Of a stretch of 64,000 nt of DNA, positions 25,591-32,801 are shown in pieces. The translations under genes and the position numbers were made by a program. The stretch is from DASYPQ01 sp036006425. Lineage in GTDB: Bacteria > Planctomycetota > UBA1135 > GCA-002686595. The stretch covers positions 124,001 through 188,000 of the forward strand of contig DASYPQ010000022.1 of assembly GCA_036006425.1 (NCBI GenBank). The letters run 5' to 3'. Below the pieces are notes generated by a model. It ran no database searches, was not told the DNA's origin, and worked only from the letters and a program-made list of their open reading frames with translations. Each line of letters starts with the position of its first letter. The stretch's first letter is position 1.

Positions 25591-26736
25591 CTACTCGGAC
25601 CCGAGCCGGCGCGCTTTCTCTCCGGCTCGCGCCTGTTCCAGACGATCGCCCGTGCGCGCGTAGTAACGTTCGAGGCGCCGCCACGCCTTCCCTTCCTCCG
25701 CGCAACGCTGCTTGATCGCCGTCGCCGCCGTGCGCGCGCCCTCCGCGTCGCCCATCGCCTCGAGCACGTCGAGCGCGTAGATCCGCAGCTCCACGTCCGT
25801 CGGTCTCTCCTGGACGAGCCGCGCGAGAGCCTGCCGCGCGGCCGGGACGTTGCCGACCGAACGATGGAGCTCGACGAGGGACCGGAGCAGCGCGACGTCG
25901 TGCGGGCCGTACTCGAGGCTGCTCTCGATCGTGTGGACCCGGTCGGCAGCGCTCGCGAGCTCGCGGTACCGCGCCTGCGCGGCGAGCCCCTCCTTCTCCT
26001 TCCCCATGTCGAGCAGGATCCTCCCGAGGAGGAACCAAGCTCGCGGCTGCCAGCGGTCGAGGTCGCGCGCCTTCTCCGCCGCGGCGAGCGCGTCCTCGGA
26101 GCGATCCGCGTCGAACAGGATCTCCGCCTTCCAGGTCCAGGCGTCCCCGTGCTTCGGATCGAGCTCGAGCACGCGGTCGAGGTGCTCGAGCGCCTTCGCG
26201 GCGTCCCCGAGGTGCATCTCGCTCAGCGCGAGTCCCCGCCAGGCCTCGGCTTCCTTCGGCACGGCGGCGAGCACGCGCTCGTAGTGCGCCTTCGCCTTCG
26301 CGTAGTCGCCGAGGCTGTAGTAGCAGTGACCGAGCGCGCGCGTGTCGCCGACGCGATCGGGTGCGACTTCGAGATAGCGCTCGAGCGCCGCGGCCGCGTC
26401 GCCGTAGCGTTGCAGGCGGAAGTAGACGACTCCCATCTCGTAGACGGCCGGCGCGAAGTCGGGCGTCGCGTCGAGTACGCGGTAGAGCGATGCCAGGGCG
26501 CGCGGGAGATCGCGCTCGCGGATCGCGGCGACGGCTTCGTGCATGCCCGGCGGAGCCGCGGGCGACTCCGCGTCGACGGCGACACGCGCTGCGAGAGCTT
26601 CGCGGGTGGCGCGCGGCAGCGTCCGCGGATCGCGCTGGAGCGCGGCCACGCTCGGCGCCTCGAGCCGCGCCTCGGGCGGGATGCGCGCCGCCGGCGGCGC
26701 GGCGCCCTGCGCGAGCACGAAGAGGAGCCATCTCAT
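25591..26736 (-). CDS. Secreted TPR protein
   Basis: 381 residues from ATG 26736, overlapping the preceding CRTAC1-like gene as ATGA. A short signal peptide (MRWLLFVLAQGAA) is followed by a Pro/Ala-rich linker and about eight TPR units from residue 65 onward (FAPAVYEMGVVYFRLQRYGDAAAALERYLE, HYERVLAAVPKEAEAWRGLALSEMHLGDAAKALEHL and so on). TPR arrays bind peptides or partner proteins. Pairing of a TPR protein with an ASPIC/UnbV-FG-GAP protein in one operon is frequent in planctomycetes and acidobacteria (recalled, not checked), suggesting the two work together at the cell surface. Confidence 0.85.
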   Translation of the reverse strand: MRWLLFVLAQGAAPPAARIPPEARLEAPSVAALQRDPRTLPRATREALAARVAVDAESPAAPPGMHEAVAAIRERDLPRALASLYRVLDATPDFAPAVYEMGVVYFRLQRYGDAAAALERYLEVAPDRVGDTRALGHCYYSLGDYAKAKAHYERVLAAVPKEAEAWRGLALSEMHLGDAAKALEHLDRVLELDPKHGDAWTWKAEILFDADRSEDALAAAEKARDLDRWQPRAWFLLGRILLDMGKEKEGLAAQARYRELASAADRVHTIESSLEYGPHDVALLRSLVELHRSVGNVPAARQALARLVQERPTDVELRIYALDVLEAMGDAEGARTAATAIKQRCAEEGKAWRRLERYYARTGDRLEQARAGEKARRLGSE

Positions 26737-28367
26737 CGCTCGGGTTCCTCGACGAGCAGTCGCCGGTCGACGGCGACGTCCGCGATCGTCTGCTCGATCC
26801 CGGACGGCCAGCGGACGACCAGATGCTCGAGCCGATCGACCGCGCCCAGACCGAAATGGATCTCCGGGGGAACCGAGCTCTGGAATCCGCCGGCGGTGCG
26901 CATCTCCTCGCGGCGCGAGCCGCCCTTCCACTGCGCGATCACGCGCGCGCCGAGGCCGTCGCGGTTCGACGTGCGGCCGCGGAGGCGGACGCACAGCCAG
27001 TGCGCTCCTTCCCCGGCGTGAGCCCCGTTCAGGAACACGCGCACAGCGCCGTCGACCTGGAGCCCGACGAGATCGACGTCCCCGTCGCCGTCCAGATCCG
27101 CGTACGCGCTCGCGCGCGACACCGCGGGAGCCGCGTCCGAGAGGTTTTCCACCGTGAAGCGGCCGCGGCCGTCGTTGCGGAAGAGCTGGTCGCGCTGCGC
27201 GTAGCTCGTGTCCGTGCCGGGCAGGTCGGCCTGCGGGTACACGTGTCCGTTGAGCACCGAAATGTCGAGATCCCCGTCGAGATCGAAGTCGATCATGTGC
27301 GTGCCCCAGCCGAGCGTCGACAGGCTCGGGCCGGCGAGCCCGGCGGCCGCGGAACGCTCGCGGAAGCCGCGCCCCTTCGCCGACGCGTAGAGCGAGTCGC
27401 TCTCCCCGGAGAAGTTCGTGATGTAAAGATCGTCCCGGCCGTCGCCGTTCCAGTCTCCCGCGGCGATCCCCATGCTCGCCTGCGCCTTCCCGTTGCCGTC
27501 GTGGCTGACGCCGCGCGCGAACGCGACGTCGATGAACGTCCCGTCGCCCTGGTTCTCCCACAGGTGGTTCGGCGTCGAATCGTTGGAGACGAAGACGTCG
27601 GTGTCGCCGTCGTCGTCGTAGTCGAGCGTCATGACTCCGAGCCCGAAAGAGGGCTCGGTCGGACGGAAGTGCGCGCGCAGCGTCACGTCCTCGAACGTGC
27701 CGTCGCCCTTCCCGCGGAAGAGCTGGTCGTGCGACGGAACCAGGCCCTTCGGGCCGCACATCACCGGGTGCCCCTTCCATCTGCAGTCGCCGTCGCCGGG
27801 CTTGCCGACGGTCTTCGGATCGAACTCGAGGTAGTGGACGACGACGAGGTCGAGCTTCCCGTCCTTGTCGTAGTCGAGGAATGCCGCGCTCGTGCTCCAG
27901 CCGTCCCCGACGAGGCCCGCGCTCGCGGTGATCTCGCGGAAACCCTTGCCGGCTTCGTTGTGGAACACGCGGTTCGGTCCCCACTCGGTGACGACGAGGT
28001 CGAGCCAGCCGTCGCCGTCCATGTCGCCCGCCGCTCCTCCCATCCCCCACCGGCCGCCCGCCATCGACCACGACGCCGGCGCCGGCGCGAACGTGCCGTC
28101 GCCCTTCCCGAGGAAGAGTCGCGGCGGGAACCCGGCTTCTCCCTTGGCGACGCGGGCGAGGGTCGACCCGTCGACGATCACGACGTCGACGTGTCCATCG
28201 TCGTCGAAGTCCCCGAGCACGACGCCGCCCCCGTTCGCCTCGAGGATCGTGTCCTTCGCCGCCGCGCCGCAGTGCGTCGCGACGCCAGGGAGCGCGCGGG
28301 ACCCGATCTCCGTGAACTGCGGGGACTGGGGCGCGATCGCGCCGAACGACAGAAGGATCGGCAGCAC
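26733..28367 (-). CDS. CRTAC1-like FG-GAP/ASPIC-UnbV secreted protein
   Basis: 544 residues from GTG 28367 with a short hydrophobic leader (LPILLSFGAIAPQ). The body has about six FG-GAP/VCBS repeats with calcium-binding D-x-D-x-D-G loops (GDFDDDGHVDVV, GDMDGDGWLDLVV, LDYDKDGKLDLVV, DYDDDGDTDVFVSND, GDWNGDGRDDLYITN, DFDLDGDLDISVLNGH), forming an integrin-like propeller. The last ~80 residues (NRDGLGARVIA, GGFQSSVPPEIHFGLG, VRWPSGIEQT) are the ASPIC/UnbV domain. Such proteins are exported and probably bind protein or carbohydrate; enzymatic function is unknown. It is the first gene of a two-gene unit with the TPR protein. Confidence 0.92.
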   Translation of the reverse strand: MLPILLSFGAIAPQSPQFTEIGSRALPGVATHCGAAAKDTILEANGGGVVLGDFDDDGHVDVVIVDGSTLARVAKGEAGFPPRLFLGKGDGTFAPAPASWSMAGGRWGMGGAAGDMDGDGWLDLVVTEWGPNRVFHNEAGKGFREITASAGLVGDGWSTSAAFLDYDKDGKLDLVVVHYLEFDPKTVGKPGDGDCRWKGHPVMCGPKGLVPSHDQLFRGKGDGTFEDVTLRAHFRPTEPSFGLGVMTLDYDDDGDTDVFVSNDSTPNHLWENQGDGTFIDVAFARGVSHDGNGKAQASMGIAAGDWNGDGRDDLYITNFSGESDSLYASAKGRGFRERSAAAGLAGPSLSTLGWGTHMIDFDLDGDLDISVLNGHVYPQADLPGTDTSYAQRDQLFRNDGRGRFTVENLSDAAPAVSRASAYADLDGDGDVDLVGLQVDGAVRVFLNGAHAGEGAHWLCVRLRGRTSNRDGLGARVIAQWKGGSRREEMRTAGGFQSSVPPEIHFGLGAVDRLEHLVVRWPSGIEQTIADVAVDRRLLVEEPER

Positions 28368-28416
28368 GTGAAGAGGAGAGGATACCGCGTCCGCGAGGCG
28401 CGGTGTCCGACGAGCG

Positions 28417-30714
28417 CTACCAGACGATCAAGAGACCGCTCGTCACGTTGAACAGGCCGCCGAAGGGGCTGCCGCAGAACGCGGGATCCGGATCGCGGTA
28501 GTACGTCTGGTACAGCCGCGTCGTGCCCGGAGCGATCGAGTCGCCCAGCGCGGCGGAGCGCGCCGTGATCGCGGCGTCCGTCGGACCCGGGGCGGACGCG
28601 ACGCCGCCGCTCGCGCTCTTCACGTACAGACGCTTGACGTGCCCGGCGATGCACCGCACGCCGTCGCCGAACAAGTAGCCGGCCGGGTTCTGCGTGTCGC
28701 CCTGCATGAAGATCGAGAGCGCCGTCGCCCGCTCTCCCGCCGCGGTCAGGATGATCGTGTCGGGGTTGACGGTCCCGGAGTAGCCGAGCGCGGCCCCGAC
28801 GCTGCCCGGGTCGGAGTTCGCGCATCCCCGGCCCGTGGCTCCGGAGTTGCCGCACGGACACAGCGTGGAGAGTGAACCGTCACCCGGGCAGAACGGCGTC
28901 CCCGGCGGCGGCGGCGCGAGGGGGATGCGGCGACTCGGCGTCACCGTCACGTTGGCGGGCCAGTCGGTGAAACGCAGCTCGTAGGCGAGCTGCGTCCCTT
29001 GTCCCGACAGCGTGTCGGGCATGCCGAAGCGGTAGAGCTGACCTCCAGAGTGCGTGCCGACGACCGAGTGCGCGACGCCGGTCACCTGCACTTGGCCGGC
29101 GAAGCCGCCCGGAGCGCTCGCCGTTCCGTAGGTCCCGGGGGAGACGAACGTGTAGACGTACGTGGCGCCCGGGGCGAGGGGGCCGGAGTCGAACGTGTAG
29201 GGCGGCGTCGTGCTCGCCACGCTCTGCGTCGAGCCGGAGTTGTTCGTCCAGGTGATCGTCGTCCCGGCGGCGACCGAGGCCGTGGGCGGAACGAAACCTC
29301 CCGCGACGATCGAGATCGACGTCGCGTTCGGGGTCGCGTCGATCACGTAGGTCGCGACGCCCTCGACGTAGTTGACGCCGTCGTCGAGGACCTGATCGCG
29401 GATCTTGGCGTGGACGACGATCGGTCCCGTGTTCGACGCGGTCGCCGGAGTCTGCTCGGCAACGAGACGCGGAGGCAGCGTGTCGGCGGCCCCGGTGTTC
29501 CGGTAGAAGCGGTCGATGAACGCCCCGGACTCGCCTTGCGCGGTGATGAGGTCGTACGCGCCGTCGTTGTTCAGGTCCGCGAGCGTGCAGTCGAGGCTCG
29601 AGTCCTGGATCGACTGGATCGCCGAGCTCTGGTTCACGAACGTGAACCCGCCGTCGTTCCGGTACAGGTATTCGTGCGCGCCCAGCGAGCCCACGACGAC
29701 GTCGTAGTCGCCGTCGACGTCGTAGTCGAAGAGCGCGATCTCGTTGTCGTCCACGCTTCCCGGGAGGGCGGCCTGGTTCGTGAACGTGAGCGTCCCGCTC
29801 GGCACGACGTTGTTCCGGACCGCGCCCTCCGAGAACCCGCTCAGCGACACGAAGAATAGGTCGAGGTCGTCGTCGCTGTCGAGATCGCCGACTTCGGCTT
29901 CGTACGTGCCCCCGCTGCCGGCCTGGATCAGCGAGGAATGATCCGAGAAGTTTCCGTGTCCGTCGTTCAGCAGCAGGAAGTGGTTGCCTCCGCTGTTGAC
30001 GAACTTGTTGTCGCCGAAGAAATCGATGTCCCAGTCGCCGTCGATGTCGACGAGCTGGACGTCCATCTGTCCGGACTTCAACGGCGCGTTGAAGGTCGCG
30101 GCGCTCTCGGTGAACACGCCCGTCCCGTCGTTCAGGTAGAGGTGCGGCCGTCGCGCGGGTCCGTTGTTGTAGGCGTCGTTGACGACGAGATCGAGATCGC
30201 CGTCGTCGTCGACGTCGCCGAACTGCGCCGCGCCGGACGAGAACGGCGTCGTCAGGCCGCGTGTCGCGCTCTCCATCGCGAAGAAGCCGGGTGTCGCCGG
30301 GCCGAGGTTCCGGTAGAGGAACGGCGGATCGGTGTTGAACGCGTTCGCGAACACGGCGTCGATCCAGCCGTCGCCGTCGATGTCTCCCGTCGTCACGCCC
30401 TTCGCGTTCGACACGTGCGCGCCGAGGCGCGCGACGCTCTCGTCCGCGAAGTTCCAGGGGCCGATCTCGATCAGCTTGTTGATGATCAGGATGTTCTGGC
30501 GCTTGGTTCCCGCGGTATTGAACCCGTCGCCCTCGGCGAAGAAGACGTCGAGGTCGCCGTCGTGGTCGACGTCCGCGCACTCGACCCCCTCGGTCCACGC
30601 CTGGGGACCCGGAAAGGCGGTCGCTTGCTGGAACTGCTGGGCGTCCGCGCCTCGACTCAGCGAGAGGGTCAGGACAGCGAGCAGCGACAGGGAGAGGGAC
30701 GTTCGTCGGCGCAT
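28417..30714 (-). CDS. Large secreted FG-GAP protein with cupredoxin-like and C-terminal CPC modules
   Basis: 765 residues from ATG 30714. Signal peptide at 1-26 (ends GADAQ). FG-GAP/VCBS repeats fill about 30-400, each with a D-x-D-x-D-G type calcium loop (ADVDHDGDLDVFFAEG, GDIDGDGWIDAVFAN, GDVDDDGDLDLVVND). Around 465-540 is a plastocyanin-like beta domain that lacks the copper ligands. The last ~150 residues form the same module seen in the two proteins at 1270-4912: LCPCGNSG, GRGCANS, GDGVRC, YYRDPDPAFCG, TSGLLIVW. Likely an extracellular adhesion or binding protein. It starts 40 bp from divergent thiE. Confidence 0.9.
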   Translation of the reverse strand: MRRRTSLSLSLLAVLTLSLSRGADAQQFQQATAFPGPQAWTEGVECADVDHDGDLDVFFAEGDGFNTAGTKRQNILIINKLIEIGPWNFADESVARLGAHVSNAKGVTTGDIDGDGWIDAVFANAFNTDPPFLYRNLGPATPGFFAMESATRGLTTPFSSGAAQFGDVDDDGDLDLVVNDAYNNGPARRPHLYLNDGTGVFTESAATFNAPLKSGQMDVQLVDIDGDWDIDFFGDNKFVNSGGNHFLLLNDGHGNFSDHSSLIQAGSGGTYEAEVGDLDSDDDLDLFFVSLSGFSEGAVRNNVVPSGTLTFTNQAALPGSVDDNEIALFDYDVDGDYDVVVGSLGAHEYLYRNDGGFTFVNQSSAIQSIQDSSLDCTLADLNNDGAYDLITAQGESGAFIDRFYRNTGAADTLPPRLVAEQTPATASNTGPIVVHAKIRDQVLDDGVNYVEGVATYVIDATPNATSISIVAGGFVPPTASVAAGTTITWTNNSGSTQSVASTTPPYTFDSGPLAPGATYVYTFVSPGTYGTASAPGGFAGQVQVTGVAHSVVGTHSGGQLYRFGMPDTLSGQGTQLAYELRFTDWPANVTVTPSRRIPLAPPPPGTPFCPGDGSLSTLCPCGNSGATGRGCANSDPGSVGAALGYSGTVNPDTIILTAAGERATALSIFMQGDTQNPAGYLFGDGVRCIAGHVKRLYVKSASGGVASAPGPTDAAITARSAALGDSIAPGTTRLYQTYYRDPDPAFCGSPFGGLFNVTSGLLIVW

Positions 30715-30754
30715 CGAGCAACCTCGCGCGGCGTCGACGCCGTCGCAGCAGCAG

Positions 30755-31453
30755 ATGCTCCAGCATATCCTGGTGTGCTTGAGCCGCAATCCATCGCACC
30801 TCCGTCCGTCGCTCGCCGATGCGCGGCTGATGCTGCTCTTCACGCCGGAGCTGTGCGCGCCGCGCGACCCCCTGGAGGTCCTGCGGGCCGCTCTCGAAGC
30901 CGTGGACGTCGTCCAGATCCGGCCGAAGAGCCTCGCCTCCTCGGCCACGGGCAACGCCGGCGAGACGCGCGACTGGTGCGCGCGCGTGCTCGATCTCGTC
31001 GCCGCCGTGCCGGGACGGAACGTGCTCGTCATCGTCAACGATCGCGTGGACGTCTCGCTCGCGATGGCCGCGCACGGTTGCGCCGGAGTGCACCTGGGTC
31101 AGGACGACTGCCCGGTCGGGGTCGCCCGCGATCTGCTGGGACCGGACGCGCTGATCGGGCTCTCCACGCACGACGCGCAACAGGTCGCGCAGGCGTGGGA
31201 CCTCCCGCTCGACTACCTCGGCTTCGGCCCGGTGCACGCGACGTCGACGAAGGGCTACGAGCGCGGGCTCGGACCCGAAGCGGCGTGGATCGCGTCCGAG
31301 GGTTCGCCGGTTCCGGTGTTCCCGATCGGCGGCATCGACGCGACGAACATCGGGGAGCTTGCGCGCATCGGCCGCGCGGCGGTCGGCTCGGCGATCCTGC
31401 GCGCCGACGATCCCGCGCAGGCCGCGCGCGAGCTGCGCTCGGCGCTCACATGA
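30755..31453 (+). CDS. thiE: Thiamine-phosphate synthase
   Basis: 232 residues from ATG 30755; a later ATG at 30830 (MLLFTPELC) begins nearer the usual family start, so the true N-terminus is uncertain. ThiE joins hydroxymethylpyrimidine diphosphate to the thiazole phosphate to give thiamine phosphate. Motifs in order: VVQIRPKS (the family's QLR-K strand), VNDRVDVSLAMAAHGCAGVHLGQDD, IGLSTHDAQQVAQA, YLGFGPVHATSTKG and FPIGGIDATNIGEL...VGSAIL. Length is normal. The 3' end overlaps convergent queA by 8 bp. No thiamine riboswitch was recognised in the 40-bp upstream gap. Confidence 0.93.
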   Translation: MLQHILVCLSRNPSHLRPSLADARLMLLFTPELCAPRDPLEVLRAALEAVDVVQIRPKSLASSATGNAGETRDWCARVLDLVAAVPGRNVLVIVNDRVDVSLAMAAHGCAGVHLGQDDCPVGVARDLLGPDALIGLSTHDAQQVAQAWDLPLDYLGFGPVHATSTKGYERGLGPEAAWIASEGSPVPVFPIGGIDATNIGELARIGRAAVGSAILRADDPAQAARELRSALT

Positions 31454-32522
31454 GCAGCATCGCGTCCCCGTAGCTGTAGAAGCGGTAGCCGCGCTCGATC
31501 GCCTCCGCGTAGAGCCGCAGGATCCTCTCGCGCCCGGCGAACGCGCTCACGAGCATCAGGAGCGTGCTGCGCGGGAGATGGAAGTTCGTGAGCAGTGCGT
31601 CGACGGCGCGGAACTCGTATCCGGGCGTGATGAAGAGCGACGTGTCGCGCGAGCCCGGACGGACTCGACCGGCGTCGTCGCACGCGGACTCCAATGCGCG
31701 CGCGCTCGTCGTCCCGACCGCGACGACGCGCCCATTGCGCGCGCGCGCCCTCTCGACGGCGAGAGCAGCCGCATCGCCCACGCGGTACGTCTCGGCGTGC
31801 ATCGCATGATCCTCGACGATCGCAGCGCTCACGGGCTTGAACGTGCCCGCGCCGACGTGGAGGGTGACCTCGGTCCGTTCCACGCCGCGTGCCTCGAGTC
31901 GAGCGAGGAGCTCGCGTGTGAAGTGCAGTCCCGCGGTCGGCGCCGCGACGGCGCCCGGCTCGCGCGCGAACACCGTCTGGTACCACGCGCGGTCCGCGTC
32001 GTCGCGCGGGTCCGCGGCGGTGTCGCGACGGATGTACGGAGGCAGAGGCATGCTGCCGAAGCGCTCCAGGCAGTCCTCCACGGTGCGTTCCGTTCCGCTC
32101 GCGTCGCGGATCTCGAAGGTCCACGCGGCGCCCGGTCGCCCGCTCGCATCGAGCTCGCGCGCGCACGCACGCGCCTCGACCGCGCCGCCGGCGAGCTCGA
32201 GCAGCTCGCCGACCTTGAGCCGCTTCGCCGGGCGAACCATCGCGCGCCAACGGCCGTGCACGTCCGCGGGTCCGAGCAGCAGGAGCTCGACCGCGCCTCC
32301 CGACGGGCGTTTCCCCTTCAAGCGCGCCGGAAGCACGCGCGTGTCGTTGACGACCAGCAGATCCTCCGCCGCGAGCACGTCGACGAGGTCCCGGACGAAC
32401 AGATGCCGAGTCGCGTCCCGCGCGACGTCGTGCACGAGGAGGCGCGCGGAGTCCCGCGGCTCGACGGGGTGCTGCGCGATGCGCTCTTCGGGGAGCTCGA
32501 AGTCGAAGTCCGAGACCTTCAC
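31446..32522 (-). CDS. queA: S-adenosylmethionine:tRNA ribosyltransferase-isomerase
   Basis: 358 residues from GTG 32522. QueA transfers and isomerises the ribosyl group of SAM onto preQ1 in tRNA, making epoxyqueuosine. The sequence begins DFDFELPEERIAQHP, has LLVVNDTRVLPARLKG near 55, WYQTVFA...GAVAAPTAGLHFT near 185, the VTLHVGAGTFKPV strand near 220, and THLP-equivalent NFHLPRSTLLMLVSAFAGRE near 310. Length is typical. A 279-bp gap upstream holds hairpins but no recognisable preQ1 riboswitch. Together with queG this shows that the organism completes queuosine, with the earlier steps elsewhere. Confidence 0.97.
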   Translation of the reverse strand: MKVSDFDFELPEERIAQHPVEPRDSARLLVHDVARDATRHLFVRDLVDVLAAEDLLVVNDTRVLPARLKGKRPSGGAVELLLLGPADVHGRWRAMVRPAKRLKVGELLELAGGAVEARACARELDASGRPGAAWTFEIRDASGTERTVEDCLERFGSMPLPPYIRRDTAADPRDDADRAWYQTVFAREPGAVAAPTAGLHFTRELLARLEARGVERTEVTLHVGAGTFKPVSAAIVEDHAMHAETYRVGDAAALAVERARARNGRVVAVGTTSARALESACDDAGRVRPGSRDTSLFITPGYEFRAVDALLTNFHLPRSTLLMLVSAFAGRERILRLYAEAIERGYRFYSYGDAMLLM

Positions 32523-32801
32523 GAACCCGATTTTGGCAGGCCTGGATGCGTCCGTCGTGACCGGCGCGGAGTTCCGAGGGCTGGAATCTTCCGCGGTGCT
32601 GGATCAAAGATCCGCGAAGTTGGGATTCACAGCTGCCCCATTCCTGCCGTTAGGAACCTGTGGAGCCGTGTGGGTTCCCCAACCCCGTTCCGCGCCCGGG
32701 GGGGCCACGGATGGGGTTGGACCTTCCCTCCGAGGAAGGTCATTCAGGGCCGTGGGCAACGTGGAGTGCCTGCGGCCCGTCCTTTTTCCGCCCCACGTCG
32801 T
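32523..32801. other. Intergenic region upstream of queA with several hairpins
   Basis: No gene seen. It contains a perfect 8-bp stem with 6-base loop at 32720-32741 (GACCTTCC/GGAAGGTC) and a GGAACC/GGTTCC pair at 32653-32678. An overlapping GGGTT-CCCC-AACCC lies at 32672-32685. On the minus strand it is both the 3' end of the AAA+ regulator transcript and the leader of queA. I could not fit a preQ1 riboswitch core to it. It may hold a terminator plus the queA promoter. Confidence 0.4.

Noticed and set aside
30715..30754. Thiamine (TPP) riboswitch before thiE
   Set aside because: The gap is only 40 bp and holds no matching structure.
32523..32801. preQ1 riboswitch upstream of queA
   Set aside because: Several hairpins exist, but I could not place the conserved preQ1-I or preQ1-II core, so only the hairpins are reported.
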